A stretch of 43,461 nucleotides of DNA from a virus, in the IMG/VR virus record IMGVR_UViG_3300006920_000080, positions 1 through 43,461 of that record. One strand, written 5' to 3'. Of this stretch, positions 1 to 6,203 are shown piece after piece. The notes beneath the pieces were generated by a model. The model was not told the DNA's origin and made no database searches. It worked only from the letters and a program-made list of their open reading frames with translations. The stretch's first letter is position 1, and the number at the start of each line of letters is the position of its first letter. The translations under genes and the position numbers were made by a program.

Positions 1-250
1 AAGCCACTGTCTCACGCTTCGTTAGGCGCTCGCTGTCGTGTTTTATTTGTGTGCCTAATGATCCGTGTTCCATGTAGTGTTTTGCCTCGTCAATAGTGAA
101 TGAGCCGCCTTTAAAGTTAAATGTAATGCCGTCTTTGCTAAGTAGGCCGTTTGGCAGCGTTAGCGGCGCATCTAGCTTATTATCATTTCTTCGTAAAATC
201 GCGTTAATCCACATTTCTTTATGATCGTTATTTGTCACAATATTTTTCAT
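1..250 (-). CDS. Partial hypothetical early protein, cut by window edge
   Basis: Minus-strand gene starting at 250 and running off the left edge (83 codons visible). It begins MKNIVTNNDHKEMWINAI and has no recognisable domain. The start is set by AAGGAG eight bases upstream and by a full early-type promoter (276-304). The upstream minus-strand HD gene ends in a terminator at 305-330, so this is a separate transcription unit. Function unknown. Confidence 0.8.
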   Translation of the reverse strand, partial: MKNIVTNNDHKEMWINAILRRNDNKLDAPLTLPNGLLSKDGITFNFKGGSFTIDEAKHYMEHGSLGTQIKHDSERLTKRETVA

Positions 251-275
251 TTCGTTTCTCCTTGTTGTTTCATCT

Positions 276-304
276 AATCTAAAACATTAATCTATTACAG
301 TCAA
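276..304 (-). promoter_or_regulatory. Early-class promoter for the gene at 1-250
   Basis: Read on the minus strand: -35 TTGACT (299-304), 17-nt spacer, -10 TAGATT (276-281). An AGATTAAT element (286-293) lies in the spacer, and a second partial copy overlaps the -10 box. It belongs to the repeated early promoter/operator family of this genome. Confidence 0.65.
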
Positions 305-330
305 TAAAAAAGCAGAATTATTTTCCTGCT
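305..330 (-). terminator. Intrinsic terminator after the HD gene
   Basis: On the minus strand, an AGCAG/CTGCT stem (311-315 with 326-330) with a 10-nt loop is followed by a run of six T (305-310). It lies 28 bases past the HD-domain stop and ends just before the next early promoter. The stem is short. Confidence 0.55.
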
Positions 331-357
331 TGATTATTGGGCTTATGGCATCCGAAC

Positions 358-873
358 CTATGAAACAGAATAGTAACTATCAACTATACATTTTGCCTGC
401 ATGCAAAGGTCTTTGTCCCCGCAATTCAAAACCTCAAGAAGCTTTTTCTTCTCTGCCATATAAACTTTCGAAAAATCTTTATCGAACTCTTCTATACTTT
501 TGCTGTTATCTATTAAGTCTGCAAGCTTAATGGTATGAACTGGTGGCAACCCCTTTGCAAGATGCTGGCGATCAATCTCTTTTCTAGTCGCTCTGTTTCC
601 GTCCTCTGGCTTTGAAAGATCTGTTAAGCCATCCACAAAAATAGCAACTATATCTCCAAATTCTCTTTTAATATCTTCAATGGTTGTATCGGTATCTTCT
701 ACAGTATCATGCAATAGCGCTGCCGCTATCATGTACTCACTAACACCAGCTCTCCCACGAATAAGGTTAGCAACTGCTATAGGGTGGTTAACATAAGGCT
801 CACCAGTATATTTTCTAACTTGCCCTTTATGCGCCTTTGTGGCAAATATTAAAGCCCTCTCTTCTAAAGTCAT
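358..873 (-). CDS. Small HD-domain alarmone ((p)ppGpp) hydrolase-like protein
   Basis: 171 aa. Nearly the whole protein matches the HD hydrolase domain of the RelA/SpoT and Mesh1 families: an H30-P31 motif, the metal-binding H55-D56 followed by TVEDT, and a KLAD motif (D119). There is no synthetase, TGS or ACT domain, so it resembles a stand-alone small alarmone hydrolase. By family, these remove the 3'-pyrophosphate of (p)ppGpp, possibly also related nucleotides. SD AAGGAG precedes the start by 8 nt. No promoter lies directly upstream; the nearest same-strand promoter is at 1783-1810, beyond tRNA-Trp and the structured RNA region, so gene and RNA are probably co-transcribed. A phage could use it to block a stringent or toxSAS-type response; that role is inference. 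Confidence 0.85.
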   Translation of the reverse strand: MTLEERALIFATKAHKGQVRKYTGEPYVNHPIAVANLIRGRAGVSEYMIAAALLHDTVEDTDTTIEDIKREFGDIVAIFVDGLTDLSKPEDGNRATRKEIDRQHLAKGLPPVHTIKLADLIDNSKSIEEFDKDFSKVYMAEKKKLLEVLNCGDKDLCMQAKCIVDSYYSVS

Positions 874-925
874 AATGAACTCCTTGGTAATTTTTATTGC
901 TGTCTACTGTGCTAATTAAAGCGTC

Positions 926-1068
926 GAAAGGGAGGTCGTAGTACCTACATCCTTTCCTTTAGGTTAACACCTAATTCTTATTCGCCATGATGCATCTAAT
1001 AAGTTAGCTAAGCCTTTCGATAACTTACGTAAGTTTGCAACCCTACGCACATAACACCATGCGAATAA
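926..1068 (-). other. Highly folded leader between tRNA-Trp and the HD gene
   Basis: Stems seen directly: GAAAGG/CCTTTC (926-931 with 951-956) enclosing AGGT/ACCT (933-936 with 943-946); TTAGGT/ACCTAA with a TAAC loop (959-974); TAAGTT/AACTTA (1000-1005 with 1022-1027); a perfect 14-nt palindrome AACTTACGTAAGTT (1022-1035) that competes with it; and TTATTCGC/GCGAATAA (978-985 with 1061-1068) closing the multiloop. It could be the 3' domain of the large RNA or a control leader for the HD gene. Confidence 0.45.
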
Positions 1069-1077
1069 AAACTAAAT

Positions 1078-1151
1078 TGGCACGCCGAGAAGGAATCGAA
1101 CCTTCGTTAACGGTTTTGGAAACCGCTGTTCTACCATTGAACTACCGACAT
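1078..1151 (-). tRNA. tRNA-Trp (anticodon CCA)
   Basis: Full cloverleaf on the minus strand. The acceptor stem ATGTCGG/TCGGCGT pairs at all seven positions (three G-U). The D stem is GTTC/GAAC, the anticodon stem is GCGGT/ACCGT with loop TTCCAAA (anticodon CCA), and the T stem is GAAGG/CCTTC with loop TTCGATT. The discriminator is G, as usual for tRNA-Trp, and the 3' CCA is encoded (1078-1080). It has no promoter of its own nearby and lies within the transcript from 1783-1810. Confidence 0.93.
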
Positions 1152-1221
1152 ACATATTAAACCTTGTCGCTTCACAGCGTTACAGGCTTTACTTTCACCG
1201 CGCCACATGGAGCGAAGATAT

Positions 1222-1231
1222 ATCACCTCCT
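1222..1231 (-). other. Perfect anti-SD complement without a usable start codon
   Basis: The minus strand reads AGGAGGTGAT, a 10-nt perfect complement to the conserved 3' end of 16S rRNA (ATCACCTCCT). The nearest ATG is 17 nt past the GGAGG core and opens only a 25-codon frame that stops inside the tRNA. It may be a structural part of the RNA, a decoy or chance. Confidence 0.4.
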
Positions 1232-1309
1232 ATTATGAAGATGTAAAGCACATTATAGCCAAGATCAGCAGAATAAATATCACACTTATTAGCAAGGTTA
1301 TTTCGATAT

Positions 1310-1412
1310 GCTTTGAATTGACTGCTTATTGTCGGGATACGAACCGCTTTTAGCTTCGCGGTGCTATGTTATTGGTGCTTATCTCCAATCCCTAAAACAG
1401 TCAAATCAAAAC
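1310..1412 (-). repeat. Structured hairpin unit A
   Basis: On the minus strand, 1398-1412 pairs with 1310-1324 across 15 positions with one G-U and one mismatch. Inside lie GGGAT/ATCCC (1388-1392 with 1334-1338) and ACCGC/GCGGT (1358-1362 with 1343-1347). The outer half of the helix and its flank (GGGTGTTTT before, TTCAAAGCATA after) are shared with unit B. Confidence 0.6.
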
Positions 1413-1567
1413 ACCCTACCGTTTTACAAGAGTAGGAGCTTGCATACTGTAGCCGCATATGAAACGGACGCCCATTTTTAGCGAAGTCACTCTATTAAGC
1501 TGTTTCCTCGGTCAGCCCTACCGTACCACACTACGCAGTGGATGCGATTCCTTGTCGAGAATTCTAT

Positions 1568-1620
1568 GCTTTGAATTGATAGCTTCGACGGGGTTTATTC
1601 CTCCACTATCAATTAAAAAC
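1568..1620 (-). repeat. Structured hairpin unit B
   Basis: On the minus strand, 1606-1620 pairs with 1568-1582 over 15 positions with one G-U and one mismatch, enclosing a 23-nt loop. Compared with unit A, the outer helix is conserved while two inner base pairs change together (C-G to U-A and U-A to A-U). That is compensatory change between two copies inside one sequence and argues for a conserved RNA fold. Confidence 0.6.
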
Positions 1621-1782
1621 ACCCTTCTTTTATGCGCGCACTTGGAGAAGGAAACCAAGATATGAGGGACAAAATTACTAAAAACCCTGCGCTGGACGAT
1701 TTACTTATATTGCCGACAATCATTATGGTGAAAGGAGGTCGCCACTGGTTGTCTGCATCGCATCGCCCTAAGACACAAATCA

Positions 1783-1810
1783 ATATTAATCTATATGGAA
1801 ATAATTGCAA
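1783..1810 (-). promoter_or_regulatory. Early-class promoter for the structured RNA, tRNA and HD gene
   Basis: Minus strand: -35 TTGCAA (1805-1810), 16-nt spacer, -10 TAATAT (1783-1788), with the AGATTAAT element overlapping the -10. It starts three bases past the holin stop. Transcription would start near 1776 and run leftwards into noncoding sequence, which supports an RNA product. Confidence 0.7.
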
Positions 1811-1813
1811 GCA

Positions 1814-2305
1814 CTATTCAAAAATATTTTTACTTCCTGTGATTGCGCTTGTCACTTTGTTGCCACCACCGCGCTTTTCCATCGTGCGGCCAATAGACCA
1901 AGTGGCACATATACCGCCCCATGCATACCAGAAGTCACTAGGCAAGTCAGCAAGTGGTGATGTATCGAACTCAGCGCCAAAGCCATTAGCTATGCGGCCG
2001 ATTAAAGGAAACACTACATAGTTGATGCCGATAAACACCAAGCCCATGTAGACCACTGTAGGGCGCGCACGCTTGGTGTAGCTGTCACCTTGGTTCATTT
2101 CGGCAACCACTATGGCACTCTTTGCTGCCATTTCTTTGTTGGCGCTTTCATCGGCCGACTTCATCCGCTCGGTAACAATTTTCTCTATCTCTATTTTTAG
2201 CGCCGCTTTCTCGTCTGGAGTCTCGATAAACTTATCGACAACATTGCCAATGGAATCAATTATCCCGCCGCCAGCACTCGAAAATATCTTTGAAATGAAG
2301 TTCAT
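1814..2305 (-). CDS. Holin, three-TM gene-transfer-agent type
   Basis: 163 aa. N-terminal amphipathic segment (SKIFSSAGGGIIDSIGNVVDK), a charged coiled-coil stretch at residues 25-75, then hydrophobic segments around 82-103 (PTVVYMGLVFIGINYVVFPL) and 125-140 (FWYAWGGICATWSIG). This organisation matches the 'Holin of 3TMs, for gene-transfer release' family (PF11351). It would make inner-membrane holes that time lysis and release the M15 endolysin encoded at 39664. It is on the opposite strand from, and far from, that endolysin in this window. The start follows GAGGG. No clear promoter was found; the upstream region is the origin-like element. Confidence 0.75.
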   Translation of the reverse strand: MNFISKIFSSAGGGIIDSIGNVVDKFIETPDEKAALKIEIEKIVTERMKSADESANKEMAAKSAIVVAEMNQGDSYTKRARPTVVYMGLVFIGINYVVFPLIGRIANGFGAEFDTSPLADLPSDFWYAWGGICATWSIGRTMEKRGGGNKVTSAITGSKNIFE

Positions 2306-2339
2306 AACCTAACCCTCAATCGTTGTTTTGAGCCTAAAT

Positions 2340-2712
2340 AGTACCTTAAATGTTAAGCAAAAACGCTGTTTGCTGAGAAAAACACCCACTTGCTTAGGTT
2401 TGCTTAGAAAATCTTCAACAAAATAAACAGGGGGAAATAGAAGAATAATAGTATATATATCATATAGTTATATATATTATATTATACTAATATATATAAT
2501 ATATTACGTTTGCTTAACCTACCCCCTATTCCATTTTTTACCAGTATACTTTTTGTACTATTCATGGATGGTCAGAGAGGCGTTATGGTTAAGCAGTTAA
2601 GCAAATCAAGAATTTTGAGCTTAACTTGATGATTTTCATAAGAAAAAAGGTGCTTAACATTTTCTAAGCAAATTTAAGCAGACTAAGCGTTTGATACTTT
2701 GATCTAAGCGCC
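2340..2712. repeat. Origin-like element L: TGCTTA repeats around an AT-rich tract
   Basis: About a dozen copies of TGCTTA(A/G) or close variants occur in both orientations: 2353, 2371 (TGCTGAG), 2391, 2401, 2511, 2589, 2597, 2618, 2651, 2664, 2674, 2683 and 2704. They surround an almost pure A/T tract at 2450-2506 made of TATATA runs. Iterated short sites next to a melting-prone tract are typical of a replication origin. A partly inverted second copy lies at 27180-27700. The element occupies the region between the leftward holin and the rightward structural promoter. Confidence 0.6.
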
Positions 2713-2719
2713 CTATAAT
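2691..2719 (+). promoter_or_regulatory. Strong sigma70-type promoter for the neck/tail operon
   Basis: TTGATA (2691-2696), 17-nt spacer, perfect TATAAT (2714-2719), 29 bases before the leader-peptide start. It lacks the AGATTAAT element of the early promoters. The -35 region and spacer overlap the last TGCTTA-type repeats, so an origin-binding protein could also affect this promoter. Confidence 0.8.
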
Positions 2720-2748
2720 TGAGTCAAACAAACACGAGGATTTTAATC

Positions 2749-2832
2749 ATGGCAGACCAACAACCAAAACCAAACGCTGGCGGACTCGGTTTCGTTAAGC
2801 TACCTAAGAAGATCAAGAAGCCATCAAAATGA
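2749..2832 (+). CDS. 27-aa basic leader peptide
   Basis: Very small gene, first in the neck/tail operon. It starts after CACGAGGA and overlaps the next gene through ATGA (2829-2832), so it may couple translation of the membrane protein. The peptide begins MADQQPKPNAGG and ends with a lysine-rich tail (KLPKKIKKPSK). Length and the strong promoter suggest it is really translated; function unknown. Confidence 0.6.
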   Translation: MADQQPKPNAGGLGFVKLPKKIKKPSK

Positions 2833-3299
2833 TGAAGCCGTGGGCTCAGTTAGCATTCTTTGTCTTGCTGTCGAACGTCGTACACGTTTCTTTGATTCTT
2901 GTTGGCGAGAGTATAGGCAGCAATGCGTTTGTCTTTCTAGGGCTCGCTGTGGCGTTCTGGTTCTGTGTTTTTATTCTTGTCTCTCCTGCTGACTCTGCTA
3001 CTACCGGACATAAGCTGTTAACGCTTACTTGTGCCGCTGGTGCATTGTATTGCTTGACCGCTACGGTTGCGGCAACATGGGCGGATCGATATTTGTTTGC
3101 ATGGTACGTTTACTCGCCGCTGTACGATAACTTCTACACGGTCATGCAAACGCTGACAGCATTAGAAATACTTAGCATATTCGCTAACACGGCGGCACGA
3201 ATGGGACGCATAGGTGGTGCTATAGATGGATTTATTGATAACGTTTATAGCGCTACTATTGGGCGTGCATACAATATACTTAGTCATAAAGGGCTTTAA
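2829..3299 (+). CDS. Membrane protein with about four TM segments
   Basis: 156 aa, very hydrophobic. Segments lie near residues 5-27, 31-52, 63-85 and 104-122, with a short cytosol-like tail. I recognise no family. It is the first full-size gene after the strong promoter and overlaps the leader peptide by ATGA. It precedes the head-tail connector gene by three bases. Expression with the virion genes suggests a membrane role late in infection (lysis, superinfection exclusion or assembly), but nothing in the sequence decides this. Confidence 0.75.
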   Translation: MMKPWAQLAFFVLLSNVVHVSLILVGESIGSNAFVFLGLAVAFWFCVFILVSPADSATTGHKLLTLTCAAGALYCLTATVAATWADRYLFAWYVYSPLYDNFYTVMQTLTALEILSIFANTAARMGRIGGAIDGFIDNVYSATIGRAYNILSHKGL

Positions 3300-3302
3300 G
3301 AA

Positions 3303-3680
3303 ATGGCAGCGACAATCACGGTTGAAGAAGTCAAAGCGTTCGTAGGCACTGGATCTACGCCTGACTTTGCTATTCAAGGTCTAATCGATACGGCTAATGG
3401 TGCGGACGCTTGCCTTGATGGTTTAGGCTTAACCGACGATCAAGTTAAATCAGCTAAGCTTTATTTCGTTGCTTACCAGTTGACAGCCTCAAGCCGTGGA
3501 GACGTTACAAGCGAGTCTACCAAGGCGGGCGCAAGTCGTTCTTATTCTGGCGCTACCGGCATAGACGGGAATGGTTATGGGCAAACGCTACAACTAATGG
3601 CAGGCGGTCAATGTTTGATTAGTCAGCTAGGCAATCAATACAGCGCGTTCTTTGACGTTATCGTGGTAAATAATGCCTAG
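3303..3680 (+). CDS. Putative head-tail connector (adaptor) protein
   Basis: 125 aa. The N-terminal helical half (VEEVKAFVGTGSTPDFAIQGLIDTANGADACLDGLGLTDDQ region) and glycine/serine-rich middle resemble adaptor proteins that sit below the portal (DUF4054 or HK97 gp6-like in position). It is the first of the neck genes and overlaps the next gene by eight bases. The assignment rests on order (adaptor, closure, gp10-like, terminator, tube) and fold-type resemblance, not a diagnostic motif. Confidence 0.6.
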   Translation: MAATITVEEVKAFVGTGSTPDFAIQGLIDTANGADACLDGLGLTDDQVKSAKLYFVAYQLTASSRGDVTSESTKAGASRSYSGATGIDGNGYGQTLQLMAGGQCLISQLGNQYSAFFDVIVVNNA

Positions 3681-4020
3681 TCCGTTTGATGGTATGGCCG
3701 TTTACAAAATGACCGTGTATGGTTACACAGTGGATAATTACGGGCAAAAGACGTACACCGTTAAAGGCGTTATAGCTTGCGAGTACGAACAAGGCGGCGA
3801 TATGCAGCGTGACGAAAGCGGCACCGAGTTTGTGCCGATGAGTACGTTCTATCCTGTTGAGTCTGACATTGTTATTAAGCGTGGCGACTTTGTTGCGCTT
3901 GGTGATACTAGCCTAGAATTAGATCCTGTTGTTGCCGGTGGCGAGACCGTTAAAAAGGTTTCTAATGCTGGCAATGATTATTTCGACTGGGGAACAGAAA
4001 CGGTTGTTTATACGGGGTAG
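3673..4020 (+). CDS. Putative head-closure (stopper) protein
   Basis: 115 aa, mostly beta-strand with a conserved-looking core (ESDIVIKRGDFVALGD) typical of small barrel neck proteins. It lies between the adaptor and the HK97 gp10-like gene, where head-closure proteins are normally encoded. It overlaps the upstream gene by eight bases and is followed by only three bases before the next start. Function is inferred from position. Confidence 0.5.
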   Translation: MPSPFDGMAVYKMTVYGYTVDNYGQKTYTVKGVIACEYEQGGDMQRDESGTEFVPMSTFYPVESDIVIKRGDFVALGDTSLELDPVVAGGETVKKVSNAGNDYFDWGTETVVYTG

Positions 4021-4023
4021 GTT

Positions 4024-4401
4024 ATGGGAGTTAAGATAGACAAGCGAAAGATTCAAGAAGTATCAGACAAAGCGAACTCATTCTTAGTTGGCGTACATGA
4101 CAGGGTTACAAAAAAATCATTGACCTCTGCAATAATTCAAGCGGGGGCTTATGCCTCTATATTGACGCCAGTAGATACAGGAAACCTTCTAGGATCTCAG
4201 CATAGAATACCTATTACAGAAACTATTGATGGCTGGTCTACAGGGATAGAATACACAGCAAACTACGCCATAAATGTTCATAACTATGGGCCAAAGAATT
4301 TTAAGAAGGTAGGAGCAATGAACCTATTCTTGAAGAAAGGCTTTGAAGATAACATTCCTGAGCTTAGACAGATAATCATAGACGGATATAAAGTAAAATG
4401 A
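4024..4401 (+). CDS. HK97 gp10-like tail completion protein
   Basis: 125 aa. It has the pattern of the HK97-gp10 family: N-terminal helix with basic residues, A-x-x-x-x-x-PVDTGNLL (TPVDTGNLLGS near residue 56) and a later YA-x-x-V-H-x-Y/G stretch (NYAINVHNYGPKN). Members join tails to heads. It overlaps the tail terminator gene by four bases (ATGA), which suggests coupled translation. Confidence 0.8.
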   Translation: MGVKIDKRKIQEVSDKANSFLVGVHDRVTKKSLTSAIIQAGAYASILTPVDTGNLLGSQHRIPITETIDGWSTGIEYTANYAINVHNYGPKNFKKVGAMNLFLKKGFEDNIPELRQIIIDGYKVK

Positions 4402-4778
4402 TTTTAGATGAGCTGTACGACCATATTGTTTCAAGCGGTATCGTTGATAGTTATGTTAAGCGGCTATTGCACGCGAGCGATGGGGACGAACTATTTCAAC
4501 AAGCGCCAAAGTTTATGCTTATTCGTCCAGACGGTGGACCAAAAGTAGAAGACATCCAAGGATTTCCGGTATTCCGTGTTGCTCTTGGTGGGCGCTCATC
4601 TAACATGGTGGCAATCTATAACGACGCACAAAGCATTATCAATTTCGTGAATGCTAACCGTGTAAGTGGTTCAATTTTTAATATAGTGGTATTATCTGAT
4701 GTATCGCCGGCATTTCCGATGTCTGATGATAGGATTTATTTCGAAATAAATTTACAGGTTTTCCAAAATAGAGGGTAA
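4398..4778 (+). CDS. Putative tail terminator protein
   Basis: 126 aa, acidic N-terminal helix (MILDELYDHIVSSGIVDSYV) then beta-rich C-terminal half ending in FEINLQVFQNRG, as in small terminators that cap the tail tube. Position between the gp10-like gene and the tube gene is the standard place for a terminator. Starts at the ATGA overlap with its upstream neighbour. No diagnostic motif; assigned by size, composition and order. Confidence 0.6.
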   Translation: MILDELYDHIVSSGIVDSYVKRLLHASDGDELFQQAPKFMLIRPDGGPKVEDIQGFPVFRVALGGRSSNMVAIYNDAQSIINFVNANRVSGSIFNIVVLSDVSPAFPMSDDRIYFEINLQVFQNRG

Positions 4779-4783
4779 TACTT

Positions 4784-5245
4784 ATGGCTATTGATGGTGG
4801 CTACACAGGTAATGAGGTCGCATTTGAGATCTCTTACGACCAATCAAAGACAGTTATTCCGACGGATTTTGTTCGTGTGGCTGCTGTTCGTAATAAAGAG
4901 TTCGGTGTTGAATGGGAAGATGTAGACGCTACGGCCGATACTTCGGAAGGTCAATTCCGCGAGTACCTAGCTACGTTTAAATCGTTTCCTGTTACGCTTT
5001 CCGGCGTGTCTCGCGTAGAAGAGTCAGCAAATCAGAAAGAAATGGAATCGTTTATTATTAACCCTGCGAACAATACGCCGCGCGGTTGGGCTAAGTTTAC
5101 GCGCCCTGTTGCAGATGGCACGCTTCGTACTTACACATTCCCTTGCTTTTTCAGTAACTACAAAATGACGGCTCAATATGATGGCGTTGTTGAATGGAAT
5201 ACTGATGCTAAGGCGACGGGCAACGTAACGATTGTTGATATTTAA
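4784..5245 (+). CDS. Major tail tube protein
   Basis: 153 aa, beta-rich, starting MAIDGGYTGNEVAFEISYD. Size, a glycine-rich N-terminal arm and position just after the terminator and before the tail assembly and tape-measure genes fit the tube subunit that polymerises around the tape measure. No sheath gene follows, which supports a non-contractile tail. Codon use matches other highly expressed virion genes here. Confidence 0.75.
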   Translation: MAIDGGYTGNEVAFEISYDQSKTVIPTDFVRVAAVRNKEFGVEWEDVDATADTSEGQFREYLATFKSFPVTLSGVSRVEESANQKEMESFIINPANNTPRGWAKFTRPVADGTLRTYTFPCFFSNYKMTAQYDGVVEWNTDAKATGNVTIVDI

Positions 5246-5255
5246 GGGGTAATGA

Positions 5256-5600
5256 ATGGCTACTTTAACGACTAATGCAGTATCAAGCACAGCGGCAACG
5301 GTAGTATCTATCGATACACTTGGCGCAGATGACACGCTAACCTTTACAGGCAGCATGTATTTAATTCTGTCTAATGACACGGGCGGCTCATTGTCACCTG
5401 TTTTAACTGGCGACACGGCAACCACTACCGATGTTCAAGGTTTGGGTATTATTAGCTTAACTGGCGGATCTGATATTTTTGGCGCTATTGCTGACGGCAC
5501 TGAAAAGATGCTTAAACTTAGTGTTATTCAAAAATATCTAGATGGAACCGTGACTATATCGGGCGGAACAGGTTTAACGGCTCGCTTGATTAAGGTGTAA
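5256..5600 (+). CDS. Small tail-associated virion protein
   Basis: 114 aa, rich in Thr, Ser, Gly and Val with alternating hydrophobic residues; a single beta-sandwich such as a decoration domain is likely. It starts after AAGGGG, ten bases past the tube gene, and is probably co-translated. It could decorate the tail tube or head. No family recognised. Confidence 0.6.
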   Translation: MATLTTNAVSSTAATVVSIDTLGADDTLTFTGSMYLILSNDTGGSLSPVLTGDTATTTDVQGLGIISLTGGSDIFGAIADGTEKMLKLSVIQKYLDGTVTISGGTGLTARLIKV

Positions 5601-5603
5601 GTT

Positions 5604-6203
5604 ATGCGTAAGCACGTCAATGAGCACATTGGCGAGCTGGCAATTCATGCAGGGGGACGTGATTTCGTATTTCGTCCCCTTTTTTGTAGGGTTGCAGAGC
5701 TTGGTTCGCCTAGAGAAATAAACAACTTAGTTAATGAATCACAGGTTTCTGGTTGGGACGGATTTGTTGCGTCTTACCAAACTCTTATCACTCTTGCCGA
5801 TGACGATCATACGGACGAAGATTTGGAATGGTTGCTTGGTCGGTTCTTCATTGAAGAAGGCCATGGACTTCAATACGAGGCTGGACAAGTAGACTTTGAG
5901 AATATCCATATACTTGGGTCAAAGATTATTCGTGACGCCACCATAGGCCGCCCAAGTAAGCGAGACATGGCAAAGGCTAAATCGTCAAAGCCATCTAGAG
6001 AATTTGATCCTGCTGAATTTGTAGCGATTGGTGATGCGCACCTAGGTGGCGTTAACTGGTGGAATAAAACCATGATAGAATTGCAAAAAGCCTGCAAAGC
6101 TAAAACGGCAGACGGCAAAGAAGAAGATCCAATCACACATGAAGACGCTACTAGATTGTTTGACTACATCGACAAGCGCAAAGCTGAAAAAGGGGTTAAG
6201 TAG
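5604..6203 (+). CDS. Tail assembly chaperone-like protein
   Basis: 199 aa. Encoded between the tube and the tape measure, where siphoviruses place the chaperone. The N-terminal beta part (HAGGRDFVFRPLFCRVAELG) is followed by helices and a charged C-terminal part, similar to proteins annotated DUF6246; that family name is from memory. I see no slippery heptamer producing a second long form. Its stop TAG overlaps the GTG start of the tape measure, so the two are translationally coupled. Confidence 0.6.
   Translation: MRKHVNEHIGELAIHAGGRDFVFRPLFCRVAELGSPREINNLVNESQVSGWDGFVASYQTLITLADDDHTDEDLEWLLGRFFIEEGHGLQYEAGQVDFENIHILGSKIIRDATIGRPSKRDMAKAKSSKPSREFDPAEFVAIGDAHLGGVNWWNKTMIELQKACKAKTADGKEEDPITHEDATRLFDYIDKRKAEKGVK

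Larger units (their letters stand above)
890..1776 (-). ncRNA. Candidate large structured noncoding RNA region containing a tRNA
   Basis: About 890 nt with no convincing coding sequence, between an early-type minus-strand promoter (1783-1810) and the HD gene. It contains tRNA-Trp (1078-1151), two related long hairpins (1310-1412 and 1568-1620), a CCTAC/GTAGG hairpin (1415-1436), nested hairpins at 926-956 and 959-974, and an 8-bp closing stem TTATTCGC/GCGAATAA (978-985 with 1061-1068). The hairpins are better paired when read from the minus strand, because G-U pairs there become A-C mismatches on the plus strand. Size, ornate folding and an embedded tRNA recall the GOLLD and ROOL classes of phage RNA, but I cannot assign a class from sequence alone. 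Confidence 0.5.

Noticed and set aside
1145-1219. 25-codon minus frame after AGGAGGTGAT
   Set aside because: Start is too far from the SD-like site and the frame stops in the tRNA; treated as RNA structure.
1310-1404. Unit A as a second tRNA (TTGACTG/CAGTCAA acceptor-like stem, GGTTCG)
   Set aside because: No T arm next to the acceptor stem and no anticodon arm of normal size; the helix is longer than an acceptor stem and shared with unit B.
1613-1810. 65-codon minus-strand frame after the holin
   Set aside because: It covers the early promoter at 1783-1810, its start sits in the -35 box and it has no SD; the composition is not protein-like.
1632-2021. 129-codon plus-strand frame
   Set aside because: Antisense to the holin gene and the structured RNA region; no SD and no promoter.
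5024-5425. 133-codon minus-strand frame under the tail tube gene
   Set aside because: Shadow frame on the opposite strand of two clear virion genes; no promoter or SD.
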